Origin: GCA-2746605 sp963710615
GTDB taxonomy: Bacteria > Bacteroidota > Ignavibacteria > Ignavibacteriales > Melioribacteraceae
Direction of reading: 5' to 3'
Assembly (NCBI GenBank): GCA_963710615.1
Contig: CAVQBF010000020.1
Span: forward strand, 8,811 to 72,810
DNA length: 64,000 nucleotides
The notes beneath the pieces were generated by a model that was not told the DNA's origin, searched no databases, and saw only the letters and a program-made list of their open reading frames with translations. Positions within the stretch are counted from its first letter, which is position 1, and each line of letters opens with the position of its first letter. Shown one piece after another: positions 9,066 through 17,372 of the stretch. A program made the translations under genes and the position numbers.

Positions 9066-9091
9066 GCCGTCCAATACTGGATGGCTTTTTT
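9066..9091 (+). terminator. rho-independent terminator after the integrase
   Basis: An 8-base stem (GCCGTCCA with TGGATGGC, one G-T pair) with loop ATAC is followed by six T. It lies 30 bases after the integrase stop. Confidence 0.85.
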
Positions 9092-9108
9092 ATTATATGG
9101 AGGTGGAA

Positions 9109-9867
9109 ATGAATTTAATAGATTTATTAGCTTATATAAGTGATGAAGAAAAAGCTGAAAAGTATTTAAGGGAAATTAAAATTTTATATACATATGAAAA
9201 ATGTATTTACTGCTCAAGTAGCTTATTGGGTTATGTAAGAAGAGGAAAAATTAAATGTTATAAGTGTAAAAGGGAATGGAGTAGAAGAAAGGGGAGCATG
9301 ATTGAAAATAACAGACTAACATTTACTCAATTTGTAGTGTTATTAAAATTATATTCATTAAAAGTTCCAACAAAAACCATTTCAAATGAATTAAATTTAT
9401 CAAACGCACTAGTAAATAAAATTATTAACGAAGTAAGGATTAAGATAACTAAAAATGGATTTAGTAAACTTTTAGAAAAAATTAATGCTAACATTATGGG
9501 TAATAATAGAATTGTTATTTACATGGATATTAATAAGAAATTACATTTAGATTTTGCTATTAAAAATAAACAGCCGCAGCAATTAAATTCAACGGTATAT
9601 ATAGGCATAGATATTTCTAGAAGGAAAGATGAAACTGGCAAATATTATTATCAAATGAGAGCATTTGGAGTTAATACACATCTTAGATTAGACTATCAAT
9701 TAATTGGTATTTGGAAGGAAATGAAATTAGAAATTGAAAAATATAATCATAGAAATCAAAAGTATCTTTATTACTATCTTTGTGAAATCGTCTATAAATT
9801 CAATCATAGAGAAAATATTTTTGTTAAAATTTGTGAAAATATTAGGGTGGCTGAAATCAACACCTAG
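9109..9867 (+). CDS. IS1595-like transposase, probably degenerate
   Basis: This protein of about 252 residues has an N-terminal zinc ribbon (CIYCSS then CYKCKREWS) and a helix-turn-helix region (LKVPTKTISNELNLSNALVN). Its C-terminal segment YLYYYLCEIVYKFNHR resembles the end of IS1595/ISXO2 transposases. The start at 9109 follows a strong ribosome site, GGAGGTGG at 9099. The usual catalytic motif with Asp-Glu is not clear: only YMDI and a later Asp-rich stretch are seen. I found no terminal inverted repeats or target duplication. The coding sequence is more AT-rich than its neighbours. It may be an inactive or repurposed transposase carried by the integrated element. Confidence 0.55.
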   Translation: MNLIDLLAYISDEEKAEKYLREIKILYTYEKCIYCSSSLLGYVRRGKIKCYKCKREWSRRKGSMIENNRLTFTQFVVLLKLYSLKVPTKTISNELNLSNALVNKIINEVRIKITKNGFSKLLEKINANIMGNNRIVIYMDINKKLHLDFAIKNKQPQQLNSTVYIGIDISRRKDETGKYYYQMRAFGVNTHLRLDYQLIGIWKEMKLEIEKYNHRNQKYLYYYLCEIVYKFNHRENIFVKICENIRVAEINT

Positions 9868-9979
9868 CGTTAAAATAAGTAGTTTAAAAATGAAATTTAG
9901 TGCCCAAAAAATGCCCAAAAAGTGTCCAAGACACATCACAGAGGGCCAATTATAGCGGTTACAGCGGTAGTTTTTAAAA

Positions 9980-10027
9980 TTAAAAAGCCCGAAAACAGCT
10001 TAAAAACGCTATAAACGGGCTTTTAAA
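9980..10027. terminator. hairpin, probable bidirectional terminator
   Basis: TTAAAAAGCCCG pairs with CGGGCTTTTAAA around a loop of about 24 bases, with A and T tracts on both sides. It lies about 110 bases after the transposase-like gene. Confidence 0.6.
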
Positions 10028-10034
10028 AATAAGA

Positions 10035-10053
10035 GCGGAGAGGGCGGGATTCG
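10035..10053 (-). other. tRNA 3'-end fragment, possible attachment-site remnant
   Basis: The 19 bases GCGGAGAGGGCGGGATTCG are, on the minus strand, the T-loop and acceptor 3' end typical of bacterial tRNA-Ser (CGAATCCCGCCCTCTCCGC). No full tRNA surrounds it: upstream bases do not form D or anticodon arms. Integrative elements often duplicate exactly this part of a tRNA, so it may mark an old integration junction. Confidence 0.4.
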
Positions 10054-10392
10054 TCGCATTTCGAAAATAGTTGCATTTATAGCCTAAAATCAATCTTTTT
10101 AATATCAGTGTTGCCCAAAAAGTGTCCAACAGAAATTATTTTTAATATAGTTAAAATAAATTTGAAATTGATATAATTTATTCGGACATTAAAGTATGAT
10201 TATTATAATTTAATAATTTTATTTGATCGGTTGGTTATTAGCTGATAACAAATTGTGGTTGTCACAGATTTCCAATTTCTTCTATAAACTTCAAAATACA
10301 TTTATACAATGTCTTATAAACTAAAAAGGAGAAATAGTGTATCCAGCACTATATCTGGGAATAATCCATACAAAAACAGTGGAGATCAGAAT

Positions 10393-10698
10393 ATGATTCA
10401 ACAAAAGCAGTTTTATGAGAATAAGGATTTTTATTTGTCTGCATTCTTGATGGCCTCGGGACTCGATTTGGTTGAGCACCGTAGACAAGGGCCAATCTCG
10501 GTCTTTAGATTTATTAAAAATAATGAACTTATAAATCTAGTAGACCAATACTATACTGATGGCGGATTGGTTAAACCAATGCGCTACAGTACATACATCC
10601 GCACTCTGAAAAGTATTTTACACAATGCTTTATCAGAATCTAAATCAGAGAACAATTATGTCAAACAAAATCAAAAAGGAAATTTATCAAGAGGTTAA
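10393..10698 (+). CDS. small DUF5659-like protein
   Basis: This protein of about 101 residues contains a domain resembling DUF5659: FYLSAFLMASGLDLVEHRRQ followed by a strand with FRF and a helical region ending YIRTLKSILHN. I chose the ATG at 10393 because GGAG at 10381 precedes it; an in-frame ATG at 10309 has no good ribosome site. It overlaps the start of the primase-helicase gene by 41 bases in another frame, suggesting translational coupling. In integrative elements such small proteins commonly precede a primase. No function is known. Confidence 0.6.
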   Translation: MIQQKQFYENKDFYLSAFLMASGLDLVEHRRQGPISVFRFIKNNELINLVDQYYTDGGLVKPMRYSTYIRTLKSILHNALSESKSENNYVKQNQKGNLSRG

Positions 10699-13268
10699 CG
10701 ATAGCCTAAATATCGTAGAAGTAGCTACACGTCTAGGATCAACATTACATCAACAAGGAAATTCATTCACTGGAACTTGTCCTACCGGCCATTCCTCTAG
10801 TAGTAAGAACTCATTTCATGTAAACAATAATCTAAAACGATTTCATTGCTGGAACTGTGGGATATTTGGAGATGCCATTCAATTAGTTGAAGAAGTAAAA
10901 GGATTAAATAAGGGTGAATCACTTAAATGGTTAGTAAATGAGTTTCACCTTAAAGTTGATCTTGGAAAGCTCCAGCACATCCCCAAACAAACCCCAGAGC
11001 AGATACAAGAAGAAAAAGAAATGTTCAGCCGCAGTATGGTCTTTGAAAAGTTGGTTGAGATTGGGAAGACTAAACTTTACGGGGAAGAAGGGAAAGAAGC
11101 ATTAGATTATCTAATTAAGGAAAGAAAGTATGATGAAGATATCTTAAAGAAAACAGAATGGTTTTATTTACCGGAAGAAATCGATATAAAAAAAGAGATG
11201 ATTTCACAGTATCCAGATATGGTGAAAGATATTTCTAAATTACCATTGCAAGGTGCACATGGAGATAACTTCAGATTAGCATTCCCGTACCATAATGGTG
11301 ATGGAATAATTACCGGAATTGTTAAACGTTTTGTTGGGAGTAAGGGCTATGAATACGCAGATAAAAATGGAGATACAAAATATGCCCGATATGATAGTAG
11401 TTTTGGAACTAAAAAGAGTGATCTATTTGGGTTGGATAAAATAGAAAGTAAAGAAGAAACTATTCTCATTGTAGAAGGTTATCCGGATGCACTTTATTTC
11501 CAAGCCAGCGGGATTAAAAATGTTACAGCAGTTGGTCAAGGATTACTAAGCAAAAAGCATCTGGATGGTATCCGCTCCAAGAAAATTAAAAATGTAATTA
11601 TATCATTTGATAATGATGATGTAGGTCCGGCTAATACTGAAAAAGCAGTTAAGATGGTTTTGGAGAACAGTAATACTATTCCTTATGTTATTGATCCAAT
11701 AGAGTATGGTAATTACAAAGATCCAGATGAATACTTTAGAGCTAATGGACTTCATTCACTTGAAACAATAATTAAAGAGAAACCGATACACGGGGCTCTT
11801 TGGGTTGTGAAGGGGTTGATTAGGGATTATGAAAAGTTGAACCCGATTGACAAGAAAAAAGTAGAGGAAAAGATATTTGAAATTCTTTTGCTAATTAGAG
11901 ATGAAAATATCATTGCTGAATGTCACACAGAATTATCTTCTATTTTCAAGGGAACTCTGCCAGCATTTAAGAAGCTTATCAGATCCAAGCGTGATATCAA
12001 TAAGGATAATATTACCAAGTCGATGATTGATAAACCGATTATTCCATTTATTGACACTAACACAAATAGTAGGAGTTATTACAATAGTATAGAAGATAAT
12101 TTGAGTCTAGGAGTTGATGAAAAGATTATAGAAGCCATAATGTTGGATCATAATCTAGGTCGACCTACTCGTTATCCAACATTTAGGGTTGAGTTTAATC
12201 CCCATGATAGGGAAGAGAGGTTTAATATTTGGAAAAAGTCATTTAACGTATTTACTCCAACCACCTATATGTTTCAGAAGAAGGATAATCAAAAGATTGA
12301 TTTAGAAGTTACTTGTCCAAGAACATTTCAGCTTATCAAGAAATCTTATTCCGGTAGATTCAGAAAGACAACACTTTATCAATTGGTTGAGTTATATCTT
12401 TTCCACTCTAAATAAAGCAAGAACCTCTTGGGTCTTTACCGGTACACAAGGATCTGGTAAAAATTTGTTCTTTGACCATATAATTAAACCGTTATTTGGT
12501 CAGAAACAGACTATGGTTGTTGATGACGCTAGACTTCAGAGTGATTTCAATGGATTTATGATGAATAAGCTATTTATTGCATTTAATGAAGTAGCAAATG
12601 ATGATACTAATACAAAGAGAAGTGTAAAATCAAAGATTAAAGCCCTAATTACTGATGAAAAGATAATTATTAATGAAAAACATGTTAAGAATTTTGAGAT
12701 CGATAACTTTACAAATATTATGTTCTTTAGTAATGAAGCAATTCCAATCCTTATCGAAACCGGTGACAGAAGATTTAATGTGGTAGAAACCGGTGGAAAG
12801 TTGAAGAATGTAAAATCTTTTGGTGCCGATGCAGAAGGTTTTATTGCATCATTAAATGAAGAACTTGTTGATTTTGCCCAATATCTTCTTAATTACAATT
12901 ATGATGCAAGATTAGTTGATGAAGTGATTGAAAATGAAGCGAAGGCCAGTATACAAGAATTAAGTATGAATAGGTTTGAATTATTTGCAAGTAAGTTAAA
13001 GACAGATGATTGGAATTGGTTTGATGAGAATTTCCCAAGAAAAGGAAATAACTTTTTAGGTAAAGATGAAAGAAATGGTCTAATGACAGAAACTCAACTT
13101 AGTTCTAGAAAAGTTTTGAGAGAAGTTCTGCTAAAATCTTATTATCATACAAATGACGGTTGGGTTACACCTACCAAACTTACCAGACAATTAAAACTAT
13201 ATGGAATAAAGATTAAAAGATATAAATACAGCGATGGAAGAGACGATGAATATTATTATGAATGGTAA
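10658..13268 (+). CDS. primase-helicase (zinc finger, TOPRIM, SF3 ATPase), frame interrupted once
   Basis: This replication protein of about 870 residues combines three parts. First is a CHC2 zinc finger (CPTGHSSSS then FHCWNCGIFGDAIQ). Second is a TOPRIM primase core (ILIVEGYPDALYFQASG, then IISFDNDDVGP). Third is a superfamily-3 helicase with Walker A FTGTQGSGKN, Walker B KLFIAFNEV, sensor FFSNEAIP and GDRRF. The frame breaks near 12400; deleting one T from CTTTTCC joins YQLVELYL to STLNKARTSWVFTGTQG, the normal lead-in to this helicase. The start at 10658 (MSNKIKKEIY) overlaps the preceding gene. Such proteins replicate phages, satellites and integrative plasmids, so the island probably can replicate or once did. 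Confidence 0.85.
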
Positions 13269-13276
13269 ATGACTAG

Positions 13277-13599
13277 GCGTACTTTGAAAATTCAAAGTAC
13301 GGTAATTTCCGTACTTTTGAGCCCCTTCCGTACTTTGGTTGGGGCTTTTTTGTTGATAAGGGAGCTAAGAATGACTCAATGGAGCAATTACACTTTTGAA
13401 AGTACGGAATTTCCGTACTTCGGGCGCACTTTGAAAATGGCAAAGTACGTCCAAAATAGTTTGAAAAGAGATCAAAATCGAAGTAATTGACCCTATTTCC
13501 TTACTTTCCGTAGTTTTATAAAAAAGTTTTCTAGAAAAAATTTCTAAATAAAAAAAATAGTATATATTCTTTTTCTACAAAGTAGGGAAAGTACGGAAA
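13277..13599. repeat. array of GTAC-centred palindromic motifs
   Basis: CCGTACTTT or its complement AAAGTACGG recurs at least eight times: near 13279 (partial), 13294, 13309, 13328, 13399, 13413, 13442 and 13588, with degenerate copies between. Several copies pair head to head as short hairpins, for example 13279-13300 and 13399-13420. The array starts 9 bases after the primase-helicase stop. Position and pattern fit an initiator-binding origin region. The short reading frame at 13269-13490 is made of these repeats and I do not call it a gene. Confidence 0.7.
13320..13352 (+). terminator. rho-independent terminator after the primase-helicase
   Basis: AGCCCC pairs with GGGGCT around a 15-base loop that itself holds one CCGTACTTT copy, followed by a T run from 13346. 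Confidence 0.75.
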
Positions 13600-13625
13600 C
13601 TGCTCTTGCACAACTCCTAAACGAC

Positions 13626-13740
13626 CCAAACTGGCCCCCAGAAAAAAGTTTAAAATCACTATCAAGGAATTGGGTCCCATATACCCACCCCCGGGTGATT
13701 CTGGTTCTGACACGAATAAATCAAATATTTTTCTAAAAAT
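13626..13740 (+). repeat. dispersed non-coding repeat, copy 2 of 3
   Basis: CCAAACTGGCCCCC is followed by the shared 13-mer AAAAAAGTTTAAA at 13642-13654, a run of C and G around 13685, CGAATAAATCAAAT, and an AT-rich tail. It is in the same orientation as the copies at 6750 and 56808 and lies just past the right end of the integrated element. It is the most diverged of the three. The remaining sequence, 13741-14240, shows no gene; one small hairpin, AGCACTT with AAGTGCT, lies near 13970-14000. Confidence 0.6.
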
Positions 13741-14240
13741 AAAGTCGGAATTAATTATTTTTTTTGAGAAAATTTGATTCAAAAATTTAAGTCTAATTCG
13801 AATTTATCTGTTAATCTACAGTCAGATGTGATCGTTAAAACCCTATGTCTTATTTTGGCAAATATATTGCGTTTAATTTCACCTAACAAGATTACAAAAC
13901 CTATGCTTCTCGCAATTTGTTAATGATCGGATCTGCTGTAAATTTGGACCTATTTTGAGACTTAGGTCTTCAGCACTTGAATTTTATGACGAAGTGCTAT
14001 ATTTACTCGGAATCTTTAGCACACATTTCTCTAATTGAGAAAAAAAATATTAGCTAGAAAACCTAAAATAATGAATCCTCCTACTTAATAGTTATTGATT
14101 TTTAATTGCCGCTATCGAAGATTTTAAATCGTCAGAATTTTGCTTTCTAGAATCAACCTACACTAATTTTTGATAAAAATTTGTAAAACTTAATAATTTA
14201 ATAGCATTTGAAAAAAAACAATTTTCTATTTATAAAATAC

Positions 14241-14269
14241 TTGACAAACCTAAATTTATGGGTTATCTT
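14241..14269 (+). promoter_or_regulatory. sigma-70 promoter of the TonB receptor operon
   Basis: TTGACA at 14241-14246 and TATCTT at 14264-14269 are separated by exactly 17 bases. The predicted transcript starts about 14276 and has a leader of about 170 bases before the receptor start codon at 14448. Confidence 0.65.
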
Positions 14270-14276
14270 ACATATG

Positions 14277-14287
14277 TTGTCATACAA
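14277..14287. promoter_or_regulatory. FadR/GntR-type operator overlapping the transcription start
   Basis: TTGTCATACAA is a perfect dyad, TTGT-N3-ACAA, and fits the FadR-subfamily pattern T-N-GT-N3-AC-N-A. It sits directly after the -10 box, where binding would block transcription. The window encodes one FadR-type regulator, at 35864, inside the alginate operon, and it is the natural candidate (inference). Confidence 0.45.
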
Positions 14288-14447
14288 GTTTAAGAGAGGT
14301 ACTTATTTTTGATGTAAACCAAATACCTTTAACTTTATTTGTGATATTATTATCCACTTATCTAATTAACTTATACACAAGCATTACCCTCGTAAAATTA
14401 AATTCACGTAAAAGATATAAAGATTACCTTCATTTGGGAGGAAAGTA

Positions 14448-17339
14448 ATGAGATTGGTCTATTCTAATTTAAGATTGGCATTAACATTCATATTTTTGTT
14501 CTCTATTTCATTATATGCAGGTGAGACTGGAAAAATTTCTGGTAAAGTAGTGGATAATATTACCGGTGAACCGCTGATCGGCGCAAATATTATCGTTTCA
14601 TCAAAGTGGATTGGAGAGAATGAGCAACCATTGCAGTTTACATATGGTGCTTCATCAGATATTGATGGGAATTATTTTATCCTAAATCTTCCTCCAGGTT
14701 TATACACAATTAAAGCTTCATATATCGGTTACCAACCAAAAAAAGTGACTAAAGTAGCTGTTGATGTTGATAAAACTACAAATGTTGACTTTAGTTTAAG
14801 ATCTGAAGACATAACAACTGAAGAAGTATTGGTAACTGCTTATTCACCAAAAACTGTTGAAGCTGATGTTACAGCAACTAAACAAGTATATAATATCCGT
14901 GATGTTGAGAACATTGCAGGTGTAAGTAGTATTACAGATATATTGGAACTGCAAGCTGATGTAATTGATGATCATTTTAGAGGTGGTAGAGTTGGTGAAT
15001 CACTTTATTTGGTCAGCGGCGGATCAATTAATAATCCGTTAAATAATTCACGTGCTTTTAGTCCAATGGTTTTGGGCCTTGAACAGGTTGAAGTTTATAC
15101 AAGTGGATTTTCCGCAGAATATGGTAATGCCCAGTCTGGTGTTGTAAATATGGTTGCAAGAGAAGGCGGTGATGTATGGGATACTAGAATTGAAACAGCC
15201 GGGATACCTTCTTACTATAAGACTTGGGGTGGCAGTGCTTACTCAACCGATAATCTTACTTTTTATAATATGTTATGGGACACTGAAGAATGGCTTCAAG
15301 AAAATCCGACTCAGCCTGGAAGAAGTTTATTTGATGCTGGTTATGGCTTTGGGCCTCTTTATCTCCCTCCGAGAAATACATGGCCACCTGATCCGCTAAC
15401 GTTGGAAGATTCACTTCATATAGCTAAATTAGGTCAAACAGCTTGGTATCAAGCAATTAGAGATGTTGGTTTAAAATATGATGACCTTACACCGGATTAT
15501 AGATTACGCTTTACGACAAGTGGACCTATTTTTAATAACTTCAAAGTTTTTATGGCAGCCGAACAAAATGTAACTTCCCCAATTGTTCCTACACCCGACA
15601 AAGATATATCCAGACAGTTGATGAGTAATTTTTCTTATCAGTATAATAAATTCAATAAATTTAAGTTTCACTTTATTTATGATTATCAGTTTGAGAACAT
15701 CTTAAATAGTAATTGGTTGAGGTGGATGTTTGATAGAACGTTTAGTGTTTCTAAAGAATCCCAATACTCCTTCCAGTATGGTTTTAGTTGGAATCATATT
15801 GTTAGTAATTCAAGTGTTTTAGATGTTAAGCTAAATATACTGGATGTTAAAAATAAAGAGAGAATTGATTTACTTCGCGATGATCAATTCATTGAAGATT
15901 ATTCAAGCGGAACTAATTGGGTTGACTATACGGGTCCCTCAGGGCACAGAGTTGGAAGACCAAATGATGATGTTATTAATGAAGATATATTAACTTACGA
16001 CCTCCATACTAGTTATCTCTCCCAAGTTAATAGATATAATTTAGTTAAAGCTGGGCTACAGCTGATCTACTATCAGTTAGATGTAGATAACGATCTAAAT
16101 GTTGCCAACATAGGTTCTTATAGTAAAGTTAAATATTCAGCTTATCCTTACGAAGGCGCATTATATATTCAAGATAAAATGGAATATGCAGGATTTATTG
16201 CGAATGTTGGTTTAAGATGGGATTTTTACAATTTTAATAAAGATTATTTTTCAGATTTGTATGCTCCCCTCAGAAATCCAAATTACGATGAAAGCCTGCC
16301 TTATCTTGAAAGGGGACAATATTATGATCAGTCAGCTGCAGCAAAAACAAGTACAGAACTTTATACCCGTTTGCAGCCTCGAATTGGTTTATCATTCCCA
16401 TTAACTGAAGTTACAGTATTTCATTTAAATTATGGTACTTTCACTCAACGTCCCACTTTTGAATCAATTATGACGCAGGAAATTAATAGTAACGGAATTA
16501 TTCTTCTCGGTAATGCTAGACTTAAACCAGAAAATACTAAATCTTATGATGTCGGACTTGTAAATGCATTCCCTTATGGAATTAAATTAGATGTCAGTGC
16601 TTATTATAAAGATGTAACCGATCTTATTGAAACTGCTTTTTTCTTTGATGAACAGCAATCAGTTTATAGAACATTTATTAATAGAGATTATGCTGATATT
16701 AAGGGTTTTCATATTAGTGTAGAAAAAAACCAGGGACCATTGCGAGGCTATTTAAGATATAATTATGAATCAGCTACGGGCAAAAGTAGCAATGGACTTG
16801 ATGCACCCCTTTCATTCTTTGAGAATCCCCCAGCAGGTCAGGATCCTGTTGAATTACCTGACCCTGAAGATGTCTATTTAGATTATGATAGACAGCATAA
16901 AGCAGTCTTTAATATTAGATACTTGATAGGCCCAGATGAAGGTCCAAGTATTGGAGATTTTAACATCTTTAGTGATATGAGCATTAGTTTTACTTATAAG
17001 TATTATACCGGCAGACCTTATACATTTTTGGAAGAGGGAAGTGGTCTATTTAATAAGAGAACCCCAACCGAAGGTGAATTAAGGATGAGGATTGAGAAGA
17101 ATTTCAGAATCGGTAAATCCGGATTAAAAGTTTTTGTTGAAGGATTTAACCTTCTTGATAAAGAGATATACAATTATTCACGTACATTTAATGATGAACG
17201 AAACACAGCAAAATGGGAACTCGATAGGGAAAACATATTGGTTTATGATCAGTATCCACCATTTGTGACTGATCAGTCAGTTCATTTATTAACAAATTTA
17301 CCAAGACATTTCAGATTTGGTGTTAGTTACAGGTTTTAA
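14448..17339 (+). CDS. TonB-dependent outer-membrane receptor with carboxypeptidase-like N-domain
   Basis: This 963-residue receptor is probably an oligosaccharide importer. It has a signal peptide (about residues 1-24), a carboxypeptidase-regulatory-like beta-sandwich (GKISGKVVDNITGEPLIGAN, about 26-110) and a plug domain with VEVYTSGFSAEYGNAQSGVV. A long 22-strand-type barrel follows and ends in the aromatic terminal strand HFRFGVSYRF. A strong ribosome site (GGAGG) precedes the ATG. It opens a co-directional series with a T9SS-tagged protein, a PorV paralogue and another barrel. There is no SusD partner, unlike Bacteroidota sugar loci. Context suggests alginate oligomers as the substrate. 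Confidence 0.92.
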   Translation: MRLVYSNLRLALTFIFLFSISLYAGETGKISGKVVDNITGEPLIGANIIVSSKWIGENEQPLQFTYGASSDIDGNYFILNLPPGLYTIKASYIGYQPKKVTKVAVDVDKTTNVDFSLRSEDITTEEVLVTAYSPKTVEADVTATKQVYNIRDVENIAGVSSITDILELQADVIDDHFRGGRVGESLYLVSGGSINNPLNNSRAFSPMVLGLEQVEVYTSGFSAEYGNAQSGVVNMVAREGGDVWDTRIETAGIPSYYKTWGGSAYSTDNLTFYNMLWDTEEWLQENPTQPGRSLFDAGYGFGPLYLPPRNTWPPDPLTLEDSLHIAKLGQTAWYQAIRDVGLKYDDLTPDYRLRFTTSGPIFNNFKVFMAAEQNVTSPIVPTPDKDISRQLMSNFSYQYNKFNKFKFHFIYDYQFENILNSNWLRWMFDRTFSVSKESQYSFQYGFSWNHIVSNSSVLDVKLNILDVKNKERIDLLRDDQFIEDYSSGTNWVDYTGPSGHRVGRPNDDVINEDILTYDLHTSYLSQVNRYNLVKAGLQLIYYQLDVDNDLNVANIGSYSKVKYSAYPYEGALYIQDKMEYAGFIANVGLRWDFYNFNKDYFSDLYAPLRNPNYDESLPYLERGQYYDQSAAAKTSTELYTRLQPRIGLSFPLTEVTVFHLNYGTFTQRPTFESIMTQEINSNGIILLGNARLKPENTKSYDVGLVNAFPYGIKLDVSAYYKDVTDLIETAFFFDEQQSVYRTFINRDYADIKGFHISVEKNQGPLRGYLRYNYESATGKSSNGLDAPLSFFENPPAGQDPVELPDPEDVYLDYDRQHKAVFNIRYLIGPDEGPSIGDFNIFSDMSISFTYKYYTGRPYTFLEEGSGLFNKRTPTEGELRMRIEKNFRIGKSGLKVFVEGFNLLDKEIYNYSRTFNDERNTAKWELDRENILVYDQYPPFVTDQSVHLLTNLPRHFRFGVSYRF

Positions 17340-17372
17340 GTTTCTGTATATGCAAAATTTTGGAGTAAATAA

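Larger units (their letters stand above)
9912..10129 (+). repeat. 18-base direct repeat, exactly 200 bases apart
   Basis: TGCCCAAAAAGTGTCCAA occurs at 9912-9929 and again at 10112-10129, with a partial third copy just before the first (from 9901). The enclosed 182 bases hold a hairpin and a tRNA-like 3' fragment. This may be an attachment region or a recombination scar. The gap 9868-10308 otherwise has no credible gene. Confidence 0.6.

Noticed and set aside
9734..9955. Plus-strand frame of 73 codons
   Set aside because: It overlaps the end of the transposase-like gene in another frame and has no family or ribosome site.
10035..10053. Functional tRNA gene
   Set aside because: Only the 3' quarter matches; there are no D arm, anticodon arm or correct length around it.
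12380..12420. Programmed frameshift in the primase-helicase
   Set aside because: No slippery heptamer with a following stem is evident, and the same one-base pattern occurs in many unrelated genes of the window.
13269..13490. Short protein after the primase-helicase
   Set aside because: The frame consists of GTAC palindromes and a terminator; its sequence shows no protein-like pattern.
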